From IMG/VR virus record IMGVR_UViG_3300043775_000755, positions 1-64,000 of that record: a stretch of DNA of 64,000 nt; one strand, given 5' to 3'. Below, in pieces: positions 47,630 through 58,455 of this stretch. Source of the DNA: a virus. The notes beneath the pieces were generated by a model that was given only the letters and a program-made list of their open reading frames with translations, was not told the origin of the DNA and searched no databases. Made by a program: the position numbers and the translations under genes. Numbering within the stretch: position 1 is the stretch's first letter; the number at the start of each line of letters is the position of its first letter.

Positions 47630-50600
47630 ATGTTTGAATACCTACTCCCAAACGGGACCGCGTTGCCAGAAGACGAAGTAAGAACACTGGCTTTACAAAA
47701 AGGATTAACTACCGATGAATACGTTAAAAAGCAAGGTTTAAAGTTAAGGCCTAAGCAAAAAAAGAAAACTGAACCTACTGCTTCAAAAACTAAACCAACT
47801 CAAAAAGAAGTTGATAAGGCATGGGGCACTCAAAAAAGTGGCACAACAAGTGCGTTTTATGATGAAGAACAGGAAGCACCCGTTAAAAAAGCATCGGCTA
47901 AACAAAATACTCCATATATAAATATAGAAAAAATATCCGGAGTAACTGATTTTGGTGCAAATTTAGAAAGCGAAGGTGAACCCTTTGATTTTTCAAAAGC
48001 GGGGCAAAGTGAAGAATATAAAACTGAGTCTGTTAAAAAGAACGAGGAAGCTATTGCGTTAAAGAAAAAAGAGCAAAGAGTTACTGAGCAAAGATGGGCT
48101 AGAAGTGAAGAGAATTTAGATATAGAAAACAGTATTAAAAACCCTGACGTTCTACAAAAGAAAGAGCTTAAGGGTAATGACTCTCAAGTTGTTGCTAACT
48201 TAAATAAGAAGTACGGAAGACTTGGATTAGAGTTTAAAGAATTTGTAGTTGGCGGCGGACTTGAAGTACGGCCAATAGGATATAAACCAAACGCTGATAA
48301 GTCAAATCTTGATGTACCTATGAACTTCAATATTGATGACGAAGACGCGTATCAAAGACTACAAGATTATATATCACAATATAAAGTAGACGATTATGCA
48401 CAAAGCGTTAAACAACAACTAGGACCAGAATATTCAAAATTTAGAAAGTCCATAACCCCCACTGAGTTTAACAACGAAGCATTAACAACTGAATGGAAGA
48501 AAAATTTAGATAGTTCTTTTAGGAATGCTATAGCTGAAAAAAATAAATATAAAGGTGAAGTAGCCGCTACAGGCTTAGGCGCTGAGCCCGAAGAATATGA
48601 TTTTAAAACACCATTAGAATTTAAAAGATATAAGGAGTGGAGAAAAACAGGTGTAGTGCCTGAGCCGTCTAGAGGAGAGCTTATGATGTATGACGCTTCT
48701 CGTAAAAAAGATTACACAGAAAAAGCAGCGGCTAAGTATGCATCTTCATTAAGCAAAGACGAAAGAAAAGCTTTTGAAATATTAACCAACGAATATCAAC
48801 GAGAGGGTGTAGTAAAGAAATACAACCTTAAATCCGATGTAAATACCTTTAACGAGGCTAGCAAACTGTTTGAAAAAAATAAACAGGATTACAAAAAAAA
48901 TCCTACAGAAGAAGGATTAGCGCTTTTGAAAAGAAATCAGATAGATCTTCTTAATAAGCAAAACTATTTACAAGATGAAATACTTGGCATAGAAAAATAC
49001 GATAAAGAAAATAAAAACTTTTTAGCGCCTGCTATAACTAATTTTAGCGCAAATTACAATAGTCTAGAAGAATTAGTAACCAACTTTAAACAGCTAGGAA
49101 CAAGCGTAGCTTTATCAATTTCTGAAACAGCTGGTAATATAATTACAGGTGTTGATGAGGTTGCAGGGGTTGATGAATTAGGCCAAGATTATACAGAGAT
49201 GGACGCGTTTAGAAAAAGAGACGTATTTGGCGTATATGAATTAGCTAAGGAATTAAGAAAAGAAAAAGAAACATATCAAAAAGCAATAGGTGTAGAAGAC
49301 ATTAATTCAGTTACTGACGCAGGTCGTTGGCTAGTTAGCTCTGCGGTTAATGCCGTTCCATCATTAAGCATGGCTTTAACCGGTCCTGCCGCTTTGCCGT
49401 TGTTTTTCCTTAGTGGATATGGAGGTAAAGCCGACCAATTCATGGCTAACGAAGAAGAGGCCTTAGCTAGGTTGAAAGAGAATATGGATGCTATTGATGC
49501 CTCAACGGATCCAACTGAGCAATCTCAATTGCAGAAGCAAATCAATAAAGATAAAGAGATACTGGGTATACCAGAATGGAAAAAATTAACGTCTGGAGTT
49601 TTAGCTGGAGCGGCTGAAGTTATTTTTGAGAAGCTAGGTACAATGCCTCTTATCAAGGGTGTATCCCAAGGTATGAAGCAATTGCCTAAAAAGTCTTTAA
49701 AAGAAGGTGCAGAGTGGGCTGCTAAAAATATGGTAAAAAGTTTTAATAAAGAAGGCTTATCAGAGGTAGCAACTACCGCAATGAATAATCTTACGGATAT
49801 ATTATTACTAAATGAAAATAAAAACTGGTTTGATGGTTTTACAGAAACTTATGCTCAAGGAGGTTTAGTTGGTGGGGGATTAGCTTCTTTGCCAAGTGGT
49901 TCCGTTGTTAAGCAAGCTTACAGAAGCGAAGTAGCTTCTAAAAAGGAGCAACGTGAAATGAGTGATATTGTAAATAAAATTGCAAAAATAACAGGAGTAC
50001 CGGGTTATGCGTTAAACCAAAAATTACCATTAGGTAGGTTAACCAATGAAGTACAGGGGCTAGTAGATAAGCTTACCGCTAGAAAAGAGAATATATACGA
50101 AGGAATTGATGATAGGTTAAGCAAAGGATTAACGCTAGATCAATTAAAAACAGTAGGCGATATTAATAGACAAATTAGAGATATTAATAAAGATTTTAGG
50201 GCTGTTGCATCAAACCCTGATGTTGCTCCTGCTCAGCTGAAAGAAATACAAGACGAATATAGAAAAGAATTTAATGAACTTATAGAAAAGAAAGAAGTTA
50301 TATTAAATGATCCTATTATTAAAGAAACTAATGGTAAAATTGCAACGGCTCGTAATGTAAAATTTGATAGCACATTAGGTTATAAAACATACAGCAGTAG
50401 GATGGCTTCCGAAAGCCTTCAAGGAGTTGTGAATGACTTTAGCGCATTAGGCTTTAAAGAAAAACTAGCTTTGCAATTAAAAGCTAAAGAGGAATTTACT
50501 AAGGAAGGCAAAGAGAATGTTTCTGAAAAAGAATTATTAGAAAAAACTAGGCTTGACTGGGTTACTAATGTATACAAAGGCAAGATTAATAAAGGAATTG

Positions 50601-53600
50601 AAAACTCTAAACTACATGCTGTTAATGAAGGTATCGAAGTTGATTTTGACGTTCTTGAGGGTACTCCTAGTGAAAATATAAAAAGGCTAGAGGCTTCTTA
50701 TTTAGCAAGTGATGAGTATCAATCTAATACTCCTACTGAAAGAAAAGAAACATTAGCAGATATTAAAAGCGGAGATGTTGATGCTCAAAAACTTACTATT
50801 GATGGCAGATCTAAAATCGTAATAGACTTAAATAAGTCTGCTGAGGGGCTTAGAACAGGAATTGGTTCTCATGAACTCTTGCACGTAATTGTAGACAAAG
50901 GACTTAAATCAGATAAAGCAACCGCTCAACAAGGTGAAAAACTATTATCATATATACAAAATAAAGACGCGGATTTATATGCTTTAGTTAAAGAACGTCT
51001 TGATAGTAGCTATGCAAAAAAGAATAAAAAAGGGGAAAGAGTTTATGATGAAAACGGAGAGTTAATAAAGGATTCTTCGTATAACATTGAAGTTTTAAAT
51101 GCCGTATCTGATTTAGCTGCTGATGGTAGAAAATTAAAGCCTGATACATTAAATCAATTAAGAAGCTTTGTTAATAAATACTTAAAAGAGGATTTACAGT
51201 TTAAAGAATCCGAAGGAGCTGATGTTTATCAGTTTGTAAGAAACTTTAATAAAACAGCTCATTTTGGAGGTAAAAATAAATATAATATTGACCAATTAAG
51301 CGGTAAATTTTCAGATGAGGATGAAGAAGGCGCAAAACCTGCGGTAACCGGTCCTAAGTCTTCAAAAACAAAAATTGAGGAATTAAAAGAGCAATTAGCG
51401 GCTTTAGAAGAAGAATATGACGAGGGCTATGGCGACATGGAAGAGGGTGATTATAAAAATACTAAAAGCAATCTTGAAACAAAAATAAAAGCTGAAACCA
51501 AGTTAGCCGCTAAAGCTGAACCTACTACCGTAGTTGAAAAACCTAAAAAAGAAGTATCAGAAGAGTCGTCTGTTAAAGAAATAATAAAAGAAAATAAGGG
51601 TAAAATATCTTCTGACAAGGTACAAGAAATATATGATAAAAAAGGAGCGGAAGGATCATTAGAAATAATGAAACTATTTAAACCAATTACAGCACGCATC
51701 GTAGATAAACGTAGAGATGCACCAGGGTTTTCAGAGCCAGACTTAACTTATGAAATAGAAAACGGAAAAGGCGGTATACTAGATTTAATAATGAAGTATG
51801 ACCCTGAAGAGGGTGTCCCATTAGCTGCTTATATTAATAAGTATTTACCGGTAAGAGCTATCACGGCTTCTAGACGTATATTGGATAAAGAATTTACTAG
51901 TGACGTTTCAGAAGAAGTGAATGTTGCAGCAACAGAAACAGCGGATCAAAATATGACCGAAAGAGTTGCTGAAAAACCAACATATAAAAACGCATTAGAA
52001 TCAAAAGTTTTAGCCCCAGACGTGTTAGAAACAGCTAATAAGAAGATATTACCAATCGTTAGAACATTAAAATCAAGGATAGACGCTCCTGTTACGTTGA
52101 ACCGAACGGTAACTCCATTAATTGCGGAGATTAGAGACGAGATAGGTAAACAACTTGACATTGATATAAAAACAATGTTAGGCGGTAAAAAAGACGGTGT
52201 ATTTAGAAAAGAACTTTTAAGAACTAAGCGTTATATTCTTGAGAATATGACTACAACTTGGTTAATGGGTAAAGATGGTCAAGGCGGAATCCCGCAAGCA
52301 ATACAAAAGAAGGTAAATGGACAATGGGTTAGTTTTCCTACTTGGGTTGGTCAAAAGATAGATAGAGAAACAATGTCTACCGACCTTGCTGGAAGAACAT
52401 CCGGCGCTGAATTAGTAAGAAGAATACCTAATGTATTTAATAATGTTTCTGATGTAGATTTCTTAGGGCAATTTATTGGGCCAGACGGTAATCCTATTAG
52501 AGGCAGAAAAGAATCCGGATCTAAAGCTATGGCTGAAGAAATAGCGTTTGACGTTATCTTAAACGACTTTAAATTGCAAGGCCCTATTTTTCAAGCTTTT
52601 GCAGCAAACCAAGAAAGATTAGGCGTGCAAATTAATGATGTTTTAACTACAACGTTTACCAACCAAGTGGAAAGAGGAAATGTTAAATTTTCAAAAGCAG
52701 GCACAACAAACTCAATGTTATTTTTACTAAAAGAAAATCAATGGGATTTTAATTCTCCAGAATTGATTGCCTTTTACAAATCGCTTGGGGATAAAGATAA
52801 AATTAATTATGCTGATTTTAAAAAGGAATGGAGAAGAAAAGTTGCCAACTTACCAGAAGAATATAAAAGGGTATGGGAATCAAATGAGGGCGTTAAATTT
52901 GAAGCAGAAACATATACAAAATTAAGAAATTTTTCTAAAAACAACCCTGAGTTTATTTTAAACGAAAGAATACCAGATAAATTTAATAGTAAAAATCCAG
53001 ATTTAGTATATAAAATAGGCAAAGACGGCAGAGCTATAATAGCAGAGTTAAAAAGCGATAAATACGCTCCCCACGGAAGCACCTCTAATGTGAACATATT
53101 AGGTAAAAATATATCGTTAACAAAAGGGTTTGATGGAGATGCTGATTTTAAAGAAGCAATGCTTAATAGCGAAATAAGAAAAGCTACACTAGATTATTTG
53201 ATAAAAAATAATATAAGTAAAAATCCTAATTCTTTAATTGTTACTAAGGAAGTATGGGATAATGTTAAAAAAGAAAAAAATGGGCCTAGTAAGCCAATAA
53301 CAAGCAAAGCGCTTGGACAAATAAATGCAGGCAAAGACGTTATTCATATACAAGGCAGTGGATCATTTACGTATAAAGGTAGAAATGTTGGACAATTATT
53401 AAATGTTCCTGAAATTGAAGGCAATATGTATGTATATAGTCGTATAACCTCTATATCTGCGGGTAAGAATGGTGATAATAGGCGTGTAATCGAAAGGCTA
53501 TTTTTTCAATTAGGCAATGATTGGGATCAAAAATCTGATTACGATATAGTTAATGACCCGTCAAAATTTGTTAAAGACACTACTAAATTTAGTAAAGCAG

Positions 53601-56600
53601 AGTCTTTAATTACTTCTGAATATTGGGAAAAAGCTACCCAGAATAATATAAATATTAATGCCGTATCAACTTCTTCAAAATTATCTAAAACAGCAAAAGG
53701 AATATCTGTTTTTGATTTTGATGATACTGTTGGATTAACTAAAGGTAGTGTGCTATACACAATGCCTGATGGTTCTAAAGGAAAATTAAACGCTGAAGAA
53801 TTTGCTAAAGACGGCTCTATATTATTAGAAAATGGAGCAGAATTTGATTTTTCAGAATTTAGCAAAGTAGTAGGCGGTAAACCAGGACCTATGGTTGAGA
53901 AGATGAAAAAGATGATTGGTAAATTTGGACCTGACAACTTCTTTATTCTTACGGCTAGACCAGCAAACGCGGCAGGACCAATACACGAATTCCTATCATC
54001 AATTGGTATTGATATACCATTAGAAAATATAACAGGATTAGGCAATAGTACAGCTCAAGCAAAAGCTAACTGGATGACCGGTAAAGCTACAGAAGGATAT
54101 AATGATTTCTATTTCTCCGATGATGCAATACAAAACGTTAAAGCAGTTAAAGACGCTCTAGATGTATTAGATGTTAAATCAAAAATACAACAAGCTAGAC
54201 TTAAATTTAGTAAGAGTTTAAACTCTAGGTTTAATGATATATTGCAAGAGAACGTAGGGTTAGATCCTAATGAAAATTTCTCTGATATATTAGCTAAAAG
54301 AAAAGGCACTGCTATTGGTAAATATAGATTCTTTGTTCCGCCATCCGCAGCTGACTTTGAATTGCTTTTGTATGACTTTTTGGGCAGAGGCAAGATTGGT
54401 GAAAGACAATATAAGTTTTTCACTAAAGCATTGTTAGAACCATATTCAAATGGTATCGCTTTAATAGACGCGGCTAAACAGTCAATTAAGAATGATTATA
54501 CCGCTTTAAAGAAAGCCTTCCCAGACGTTAATAAAAATTTAGGCAAACTAACACCTGACGGTAATTTTACTTACGACCAAGCTATAAGGGTTTCTATGTG
54601 GAACTCTATGGGTGTTGAGATTCCAGGATTAGATAAATCTGATATTACAGCAATGGTTAACTTTGTAAATAACGATGCGTCTTTATCCGCCTACAAAGCT
54701 GGGCTAATAGCTACCGGCCGTCAAGGCACCGGATGGATAGAACCTACAGAATACTGGGATGCTGAAACTATAATTTCTGATTTGCATAACATAACAGAAA
54801 AATTAGGTAGAAAAAAATACTTAGCTGAATTTATAGATAACTCAAAAGAAATATTTACACCTGAGAATCTAAATAGAATTGAAGTAATATATGGATCTAA
54901 CTTTAGAGAAGCTTTAGAAGATTCTATTTATAGAATGACTAATGGAACAAATAGGGAGTCAGGTACTAACAGATTAAATGCAGCATGGTTAAATTGGATT
55001 AATAATTCAACCGCAGCGATAATGTTCTTTAATACAAAATCAGCTTTATTACAAACTGTTGGATCAATTAACTACTTAAACTGGAGAGAAAATAACCCAT
55101 TGAATGCTGCTTTAGCTTTTGCTAATCAACCGCAATATTGGAAAGATTTCGCCATGATATTTAATTCAGATAAGATTAAAGAAAGAAGATCTGGGTTGAA
55201 AGAGGATGTTACTTCAGCTGAAATAGCTAATGCCGCGGAGGGTAGTAAAAATAAAGCATCGGCAGTAATATCTTACTTATTGAAAAAAGGATTTATGCCT
55301 ACTCAAATAGCGGATAGTTTTGCAATAGGAATAGGTGGGGCTAGTTTTTATAGGAATAAAGTTAACGCATACCTTAAACAAGGAATGGAGTTAGATGAAG
55401 CAGGGGCTCAAGCTTGGAAAGATTTTTCTAAAGTAACCGACGAGACACAGCAATCCGGTGATCCGCGGGATATATCGCAACAACAAGCAAGCACTGCAGG
55501 TAGGTTAGTTTTAGCATTCCAGAATACACCTATGCAACAGGCTCGTTTAATTAAGAAGTCAGCATTAGATCTTATCAACGGGAGAGGCGATGCAAAAACC
55601 CACATATCTAAAATTGTGTACTACACGGCCGTTCAAAATATTATATTTGGCGGTTTACAAAGTGCTTTGTTTACCGTGCTGTTTGATGATGATGATGACG
55701 AAGAAGACAAAAAGAAAAAGACAGCAAAAGATAAGTGGATTGAAATTGGCAACGGTACGGTTGATACTTTATTAAGAGGATCTGGATTAGGCGGAGCTAT
55801 TGTTGCAACTTTAAAGAATGTTGCTAAAAAATATTTTGAAGAAAAAGAAAAAGGTTTTAAAGCTGATTACGGCAAAGTATTAATAGAAGCAGCTAACATC
55901 GCACCTCCGCTTGGATCTAAATTTCAAAAAGCTTTTGGCGCAATGAGGACCGCTGAATTTGAAAAAGATGTAATAAAAGAAAGAGGGTGGAGTGTTACTG
56001 CAAATGGTAAATTAAATTTAAGCCCTTCCTACTCAGTGTTAGGACAAGTTGTTGAGGCCGGTACAAACTTACCTGTAAATAGACTTGTAACAAAAGTTAA
56101 TAACGTATCTGAAGCCCTAGACTCTAGAAATAAATCTTGGCAACGTATTGCTATGGGTTTAGGATATAAGCCGTATGCTGTTGGCGCTAAAAATGAAGAA
56201 AGCGACATTATAAAAGCTAATGCGAAACTAGGAAGAAAGACTGTTGGCATACAGAAGATGAAAGAAACTAGGACTATGACCAGAGATAGCTTAAACAAAT
56301 TATCTCCTGAAGATTTTAAAGCTTATGTTCTAAAGAAAAAAACGGAAAGATTAGCTGTAAAAGATAGTATAAATAAATTACCAAAAGCTCAATTAGATAA
56401 GTATCTAGCAGAAAAAGAAGCTTCAAAACTATTTACTAGTAAACAAAAAGAAGTACTTAAGGAAATAAAAAGAGATAGTATAAATAATTTATCTGAATCT
56501 GAATTTGAAAATTACTTAGAAGCTTTAAGAAAAGAAACAGAAATTAAACGTATTAATAGGATACTAGCAAAAGAAGAAAAAGAAAAGAAAAGGAACATCT

Positions 56601-56608
56601 ATAAATAG
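47630..56608 (+). CDS. Giant polyvalent virion protein (2992 aa)
   Basis: Order of recognisable parts: charged N terminus; a glycine/alanine/proline-rich hydrophobic stretch near 570-600; H1081-E-L-L-H1085, the HExxH signature of a zinc metallopeptidase; a sigma-region-2-like patch near 1383-1420 (Y-D-P-E-E-G-V-P-L-A-A-Y-I-N-K-Y-L); a HAD-type domain with D2029-F-D2031-D-T, I-L-T-A-R-P (about 2106) and F-S-D-D-A near 2162; then a long helical C terminus with a D-D-D-D-D-E-E-D run. Such proteins are carried in the virion and ejected. I could not identify an RNA polymerase active site. Confidence 0.7.
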   Translation: MFEYLLPNGTALPEDEVRTLALQKGLTTDEYVKKQGLKLRPKQKKKTEPTASKTKPTQKEVDKAWGTQKSGTTSAFYDEEQEAPVKKASAKQNTPYINIEKISGVTDFGANLESEGEPFDFSKAGQSEEYKTESVKKNEEAIALKKKEQRVTEQRWARSEENLDIENSIKNPDVLQKKELKGNDSQVVANLNKKYGRLGLEFKEFVVGGGLEVRPIGYKPNADKSNLDVPMNFNIDDEDAYQRLQDYISQYKVDDYAQSVKQQLGPEYSKFRKSITPTEFNNEALTTEWKKNLDSSFRNAIAEKNKYKGEVAATGLGAEPEEYDFKTPLEFKRYKEWRKTGVVPEPSRGELMMYDASRKKDYTEKAAAKYASSLSKDERKAFEILTNEYQREGVVKKYNLKSDVNTFNEASKLFEKNKQDYKKNPTEEGLALLKRNQIDLLNKQNYLQDEILGIEKYDKENKNFLAPAITNFSANYNSLEELVTNFKQLGTSVALSISETAGNIITGVDEVAGVDELGQDYTEMDAFRKRDVFGVYELAKELRKEKETYQKAIGVEDINSVTDAGRWLVSSAVNAVPSLSMALTGPAALPLFFLSGYGGKADQFMANEEEALARLKENMDAIDASTDPTEQSQLQKQINKDKEILGIPEWKKLTSGVLAGAAEVIFEKLGTMPLIKGVSQGMKQLPKKSLKEGAEWAAKNMVKSFNKEGLSEVATTAMNNLTDILLLNENKNWFDGFTETYAQGGLVGGGLASLPSGSVVKQAYRSEVASKKEQREMSDIVNKIAKITGVPGYALNQKLPLGRLTNEVQGLVDKLTARKENIYEGIDDRLSKGLTLDQLKTVGDINRQIRDINKDFRAVASNPDVAPAQLKEIQDEYRKEFNELIEKKEVILNDPIIKETNGKIATARNVKFDSTLGYKTYSSRMASESLQGVVNDFSALGFKEKLALQLKAKEEFTKEGKENVSEKELLEKTRLDWVTNVYKGKINKGIENSKLHAVNEGIEVDFDVLEGTPSENIKRLEASYLASDEYQSNTPTERKETLADIKSGDVDAQKLTIDGRSKIVIDLNKSAEGLRTGIGSHELLHVIVDKGLKSDKATAQQGEKLLSYIQNKDADLYALVKERLDSSYAKKNKKGERVYDENGELIKDSSYNIEVLNAVSDLAADGRKLKPDTLNQLRSFVNKYLKEDLQFKESEGADVYQFVRNFNKTAHFGGKNKYNIDQLSGKFSDEDEEGAKPAVTGPKSSKTKIEELKEQLAALEEEYDEGYGDMEEGDYKNTKSNLETKIKAETKLAAKAEPTTVVEKPKKEVSEESSVKEIIKENKGKISSDKVQEIYDKKGAEGSLEIMKLFKPITARIVDKRRDAPGFSEPDLTYEIENGKGGILDLIMKYDPEEGVPLAAYINKYLPVRAITASRRILDKEFTSDVSEEVNVAATETADQNMTERVAEKPTYKNALESKVLAPDVLETANKKILPIVRTLKSRIDAPVTLNRTVTPLIAEIRDEIGKQLDIDIKTMLGGKKDGVFRKELLRTKRYILENMTTTWLMGKDGQGGIPQAIQKKVNGQWVSFPTWVGQKIDRETMSTDLAGRTSGAELVRRIPNVFNNVSDVDFLGQFIGPDGNPIRGRKESGSKAMAEEIAFDVILNDFKLQGPIFQAFAANQERLGVQINDVLTTTFTNQVERGNVKFSKAGTTNSMLFLLKENQWDFNSPELIAFYKSLGDKDKINYADFKKEWRRKVANLPEEYKRVWESNEGVKFEAETYTKLRNFSKNNPEFILNERIPDKFNSKNPDLVYKIGKDGRAIIAELKSDKYAPHGSTSNVNILGKNISLTKGFDGDADFKEAMLNSEIRKATLDYLIKNNISKNPNSLIVTKEVWDNVKKEKNGPSKPITSKALGQINAGKDVIHIQGSGSFTYKGRNVGQLLNVPEIEGNMYVYSRITSISAGKNGDNRRVIERLFFQLGNDWDQKSDYDIVNDPSKFVKDTTKFSKAESLITSEYWEKATQNNININAVSTSSKLSKTAKGISVFDFDDTVGLTKGSVLYTMPDGSKGKLNAEEFAKDGSILLENGAEFDFSEFSKVVGGKPGPMVEKMKKMIGKFGPDNFFILTARPANAAGPIHEFLSSIGIDIPLENITGLGNSTAQAKANWMTGKATEGYNDFYFSDDAIQNVKAVKDALDVLDVKSKIQQARLKFSKSLNSRFNDILQENVGLDPNENFSDILAKRKGTAIGKYRFFVPPSAADFELLLYDFLGRGKIGERQYKFFTKALLEPYSNGIALIDAAKQSIKNDYTALKKAFPDVNKNLGKLTPDGNFTYDQAIRVSMWNSMGVEIPGLDKSDITAMVNFVNNDASLSAYKAGLIATGRQGTGWIEPTEYWDAETIISDLHNITEKLGRKKYLAEFIDNSKEIFTPENLNRIEVIYGSNFREALEDSIYRMTNGTNRESGTNRLNAAWLNWINNSTAAIMFFNTKSALLQTVGSINYLNWRENNPLNAALAFANQPQYWKDFAMIFNSDKIKERRSGLKEDVTSAEIANAAEGSKNKASAVISYLLKKGFMPTQIADSFAIGIGGASFYRNKVNAYLKQGMELDEAGAQAWKDFSKVTDETQQSGDPRDISQQQASTAGRLVLAFQNTPMQQARLIKKSALDLINGRGDAKTHISKIVYYTAVQNIIFGGLQSALFTVLFDDDDDEEDKKKKTAKDKWIEIGNGTVDTLLRGSGLGGAIVATLKNVAKKYFEEKEKGFKADYGKVLIEAANIAPPLGSKFQKAFGAMRTAEFEKDVIKERGWSVTANGKLNLSPSYSVLGQVVEAGTNLPVNRLVTKVNNVSEALDSRNKSWQRIAMGLGYKPYAVGAKNEESDIIKANAKLGRKTVGIQKMKETRTMTRDSLNKLSPEDFKAYVLKKKTERLAVKDSINKLPKAQLDKYLAEKEASKLFTSKQKEVLKEIKRDSINNLSESEFENYLEALRKETEIKRINRILAKEEKEKKRNIYK

Positions 56609-56635
56609 GCACCATACCTAACGTTCCAAAATAAG

Positions 56636-56673
56636 AAAGGGGACCTCGTAATGAGAATCCCCTTTTTTTATTT
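56636..56673 (+). terminator. Late-arm terminator
   Basis: AAAGGGGA (56636-56643) pairs with TCCCCTTT (56658-56665), with an inner CTC/GAG helix, followed by a run of T. It ends the late operon and also faces the convergent ribonucleotide reductase unit, so it may act in both directions. Confidence 0.85.
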
Positions 56674-56675
56674 AT

Positions 56676-56722
56676 GTTCATTATATTTTAACGTTCATTG
56701 ACAATGAACAGTAATGTTCATT
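56676..56722. repeat. GTTCATT repeat cluster with palindrome
   Basis: Four copies of GTTCATT lie within 47 bases: 56676, 56693, 56703 (inverted) and 56716. The middle pair makes the palindrome GTTCATTG-A-CAATGAAC (56693-56709), too tight to fold as a hairpin and therefore more like a dimeric protein site. It sits at the convergent junction of the late and nucleotide-metabolism arms. Confidence 0.5.
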
Positions 56723-56733
56723 ACCAACGAATA

Positions 56734-58455
56734 TTAACCATCGCACGATAAACAACTTTCGTCCATAGCTTTAGCCGCTATATCTCCACGTAAAACAGAC
56801 TCAGTCCTCATATAATATAAAGTCTTAACTCCTTTTTTCCACGCATCCATGTGCACTTTATTAAGCCACTTAGGGGTTGCTTCACTTGGAAAAGCTAAAT
56901 TCAAACTAACTGCTTGGTCAATATACTGCTGTCTCAAGCCTGCTTGATTAACTAATTCTAGTTGATTGATTTCTTTAAACGTTCTAAAAACATCTTTAGC
57001 CGGAACTTCGTGAGCACAGAATATATTCTCAAGTTCATCAATGCCCTGTACCGATCCTCCGTCCGCCAAAATCTTATTCCAAATTTCATCTGTATTTAAT
57101 TTATGTTTCTTTAATAACTTAACTAACGTTGGATTTTTCCTAATGAAAGTTCCTTTAGCACTTTGCTCAGTGAAAACGTTTGCAGCCCACGGTTCAATCC
57201 CTGCTGACACATTTCCAGAAAGTTTGCTATTACTAACAGTAGGAGCAAGGGCACGCAAGTGAGTGTTGCGCATACCAGTACCAACACACCATAAAGGTTC
57301 ACCATAAACCTCAGCAAGAACGCGACTGGCACGTTCGCTTTCAATTTTGATTTGACTAAATATTTTTCTAGTTTCGTATTGCGCGAGCAGGCCTTCGAAC
57401 GGCAATCCTTTTTCTTGCAGGTATGTATGCCAGCCAAGCACTCCGAGGCCAAGTGCTCTTCCTTTAGTTGCTGAACGTACTGAATTTTCAAATCCACGTA
57501 ATCCTTTTGCTCTTTGTATAAACTCCTCCATGACTCCGTCAAGAAACCATATTGAGTCATAAATGAGGTTTGTATCTTTCCACTCTTCATATTTTGCTAA
57601 ATTTAATGATGATAAACAACACACAAAACTGTGCGTCTCGTCTGTATGTAATGTTATTTCACTACATATATTAGTCATGTGAACTTTTAAACCGTTGGTT
57701 TTATATGCTTGCGGATTTGCCTTGTTAACATTTCCTTTAAACATGATATACGGCTCTCCAGTCGCTTTTCGTTTTCTAAGAAGTTTACTCCATCTATCTC
57801 TAGCTTTAGCATCTCCTTGTTCAAGCTTTCGCATAAACTTATCACCAACAACTGCGCATTGATGTAAATTAAGCGATTGTCTATTGACATCTCCTTTGGG
57901 TTCGCGGATTTCAAGCCACTCTTCAAAATCAGGGTGTTCAATGTTGATGTTAACTGATGCTGCTCCTCTTCTAACAGAACCTTGATTTGTCGCAAGGATT
58001 GTTGAATCATAGATTTTACAAAATGGCACGACTCCGTCTGATGTTCCATTACCTGTTATTTTAGCGCCAGCGGGTCTGATTTGATTAATACCGACACCAA
58101 CTCCACCGCCGTGCTTAGCGAGTAGCATCATCTCTAAATTCTTAGTACCAATATCTTGAATACTATCTGCAACATCAATTCCAAAACAACTAATAGGCAA
58201 TCCTCGATCTGTGCCTGTATTAGACAACACTGGAGAAGCTAAACATAGCCAGCCATTCCAAATGTATTCAAAAAACTTTTCAGCTAGTTCTGGCTTGTAT
58301 AAACGCCTCGCTACTGTTTTAGCAACCCGCAAATAAGCATCTGCGGGCGATTCATCAAATATTAAGTAACCTCCTGTTATTGTTTTCTTGTATACATCTG
58401 TATCACCCCATGCTGGATAATCTATACCTTTAACCCATTCATTATTCCACATCAA
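56734..58455 (-). CDS. nrdA: Ribonucleotide reductase, class I large subunit
   Basis: A 573-residue catalytic subunit that reduces ribonucleoside diphosphates with its partner NrdB. Visible features: P-I-S-C-F (first active-site cysteine), G-G-G-V-G-V-G-I-N, T-N-I-C-S-E-I (equivalent of the N-x-C-x-E active site), A-P-T-V-S-N-S, and a C-terminal S-C568-L-S-C571-D-G, the redox-active cysteine pair. The ATP-cone found at the N terminus of cellular enzymes is missing, so activity control by dATP is probably absent. It is the last gene of the minus-strand metabolism arm. Confidence 0.93.
   Translation of the reverse strand: MMWNNEWVKGIDYPAWGDTDVYKKTITGGYLIFDESPADAYLRVAKTVARRLYKPELAEKFFEYIWNGWLCLASPVLSNTGTDRGLPISCFGIDVADSIQDIGTKNLEMMLLAKHGGGVGVGINQIRPAGAKITGNGTSDGVVPFCKIYDSTILATNQGSVRRGAASVNINIEHPDFEEWLEIREPKGDVNRQSLNLHQCAVVGDKFMRKLEQGDAKARDRWSKLLRKRKATGEPYIMFKGNVNKANPQAYKTNGLKVHMTNICSEITLHTDETHSFVCCLSSLNLAKYEEWKDTNLIYDSIWFLDGVMEEFIQRAKGLRGFENSVRSATKGRALGLGVLGWHTYLQEKGLPFEGLLAQYETRKIFSQIKIESERASRVLAEVYGEPLWCVGTGMRNTHLRALAPTVSNSKLSGNVSAGIEPWAANVFTEQSAKGTFIRKNPTLVKLLKKHKLNTDEIWNKILADGGSVQGIDELENIFCAHEVPAKDVFRTFKEINQLELVNQAGLRQQYIDQAVSLNLAFPSEATPKWLNKVHMDAWKKGVKTLYYMRTESVLRGDIAAKAMDESCLSCDG

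Noticed and set aside
57123-58049. Second minus-strand frames inside nrdA
   Set aside because: They run in another phase of a gene whose own frame has all reductase motifs, and they show no recognisable domain.
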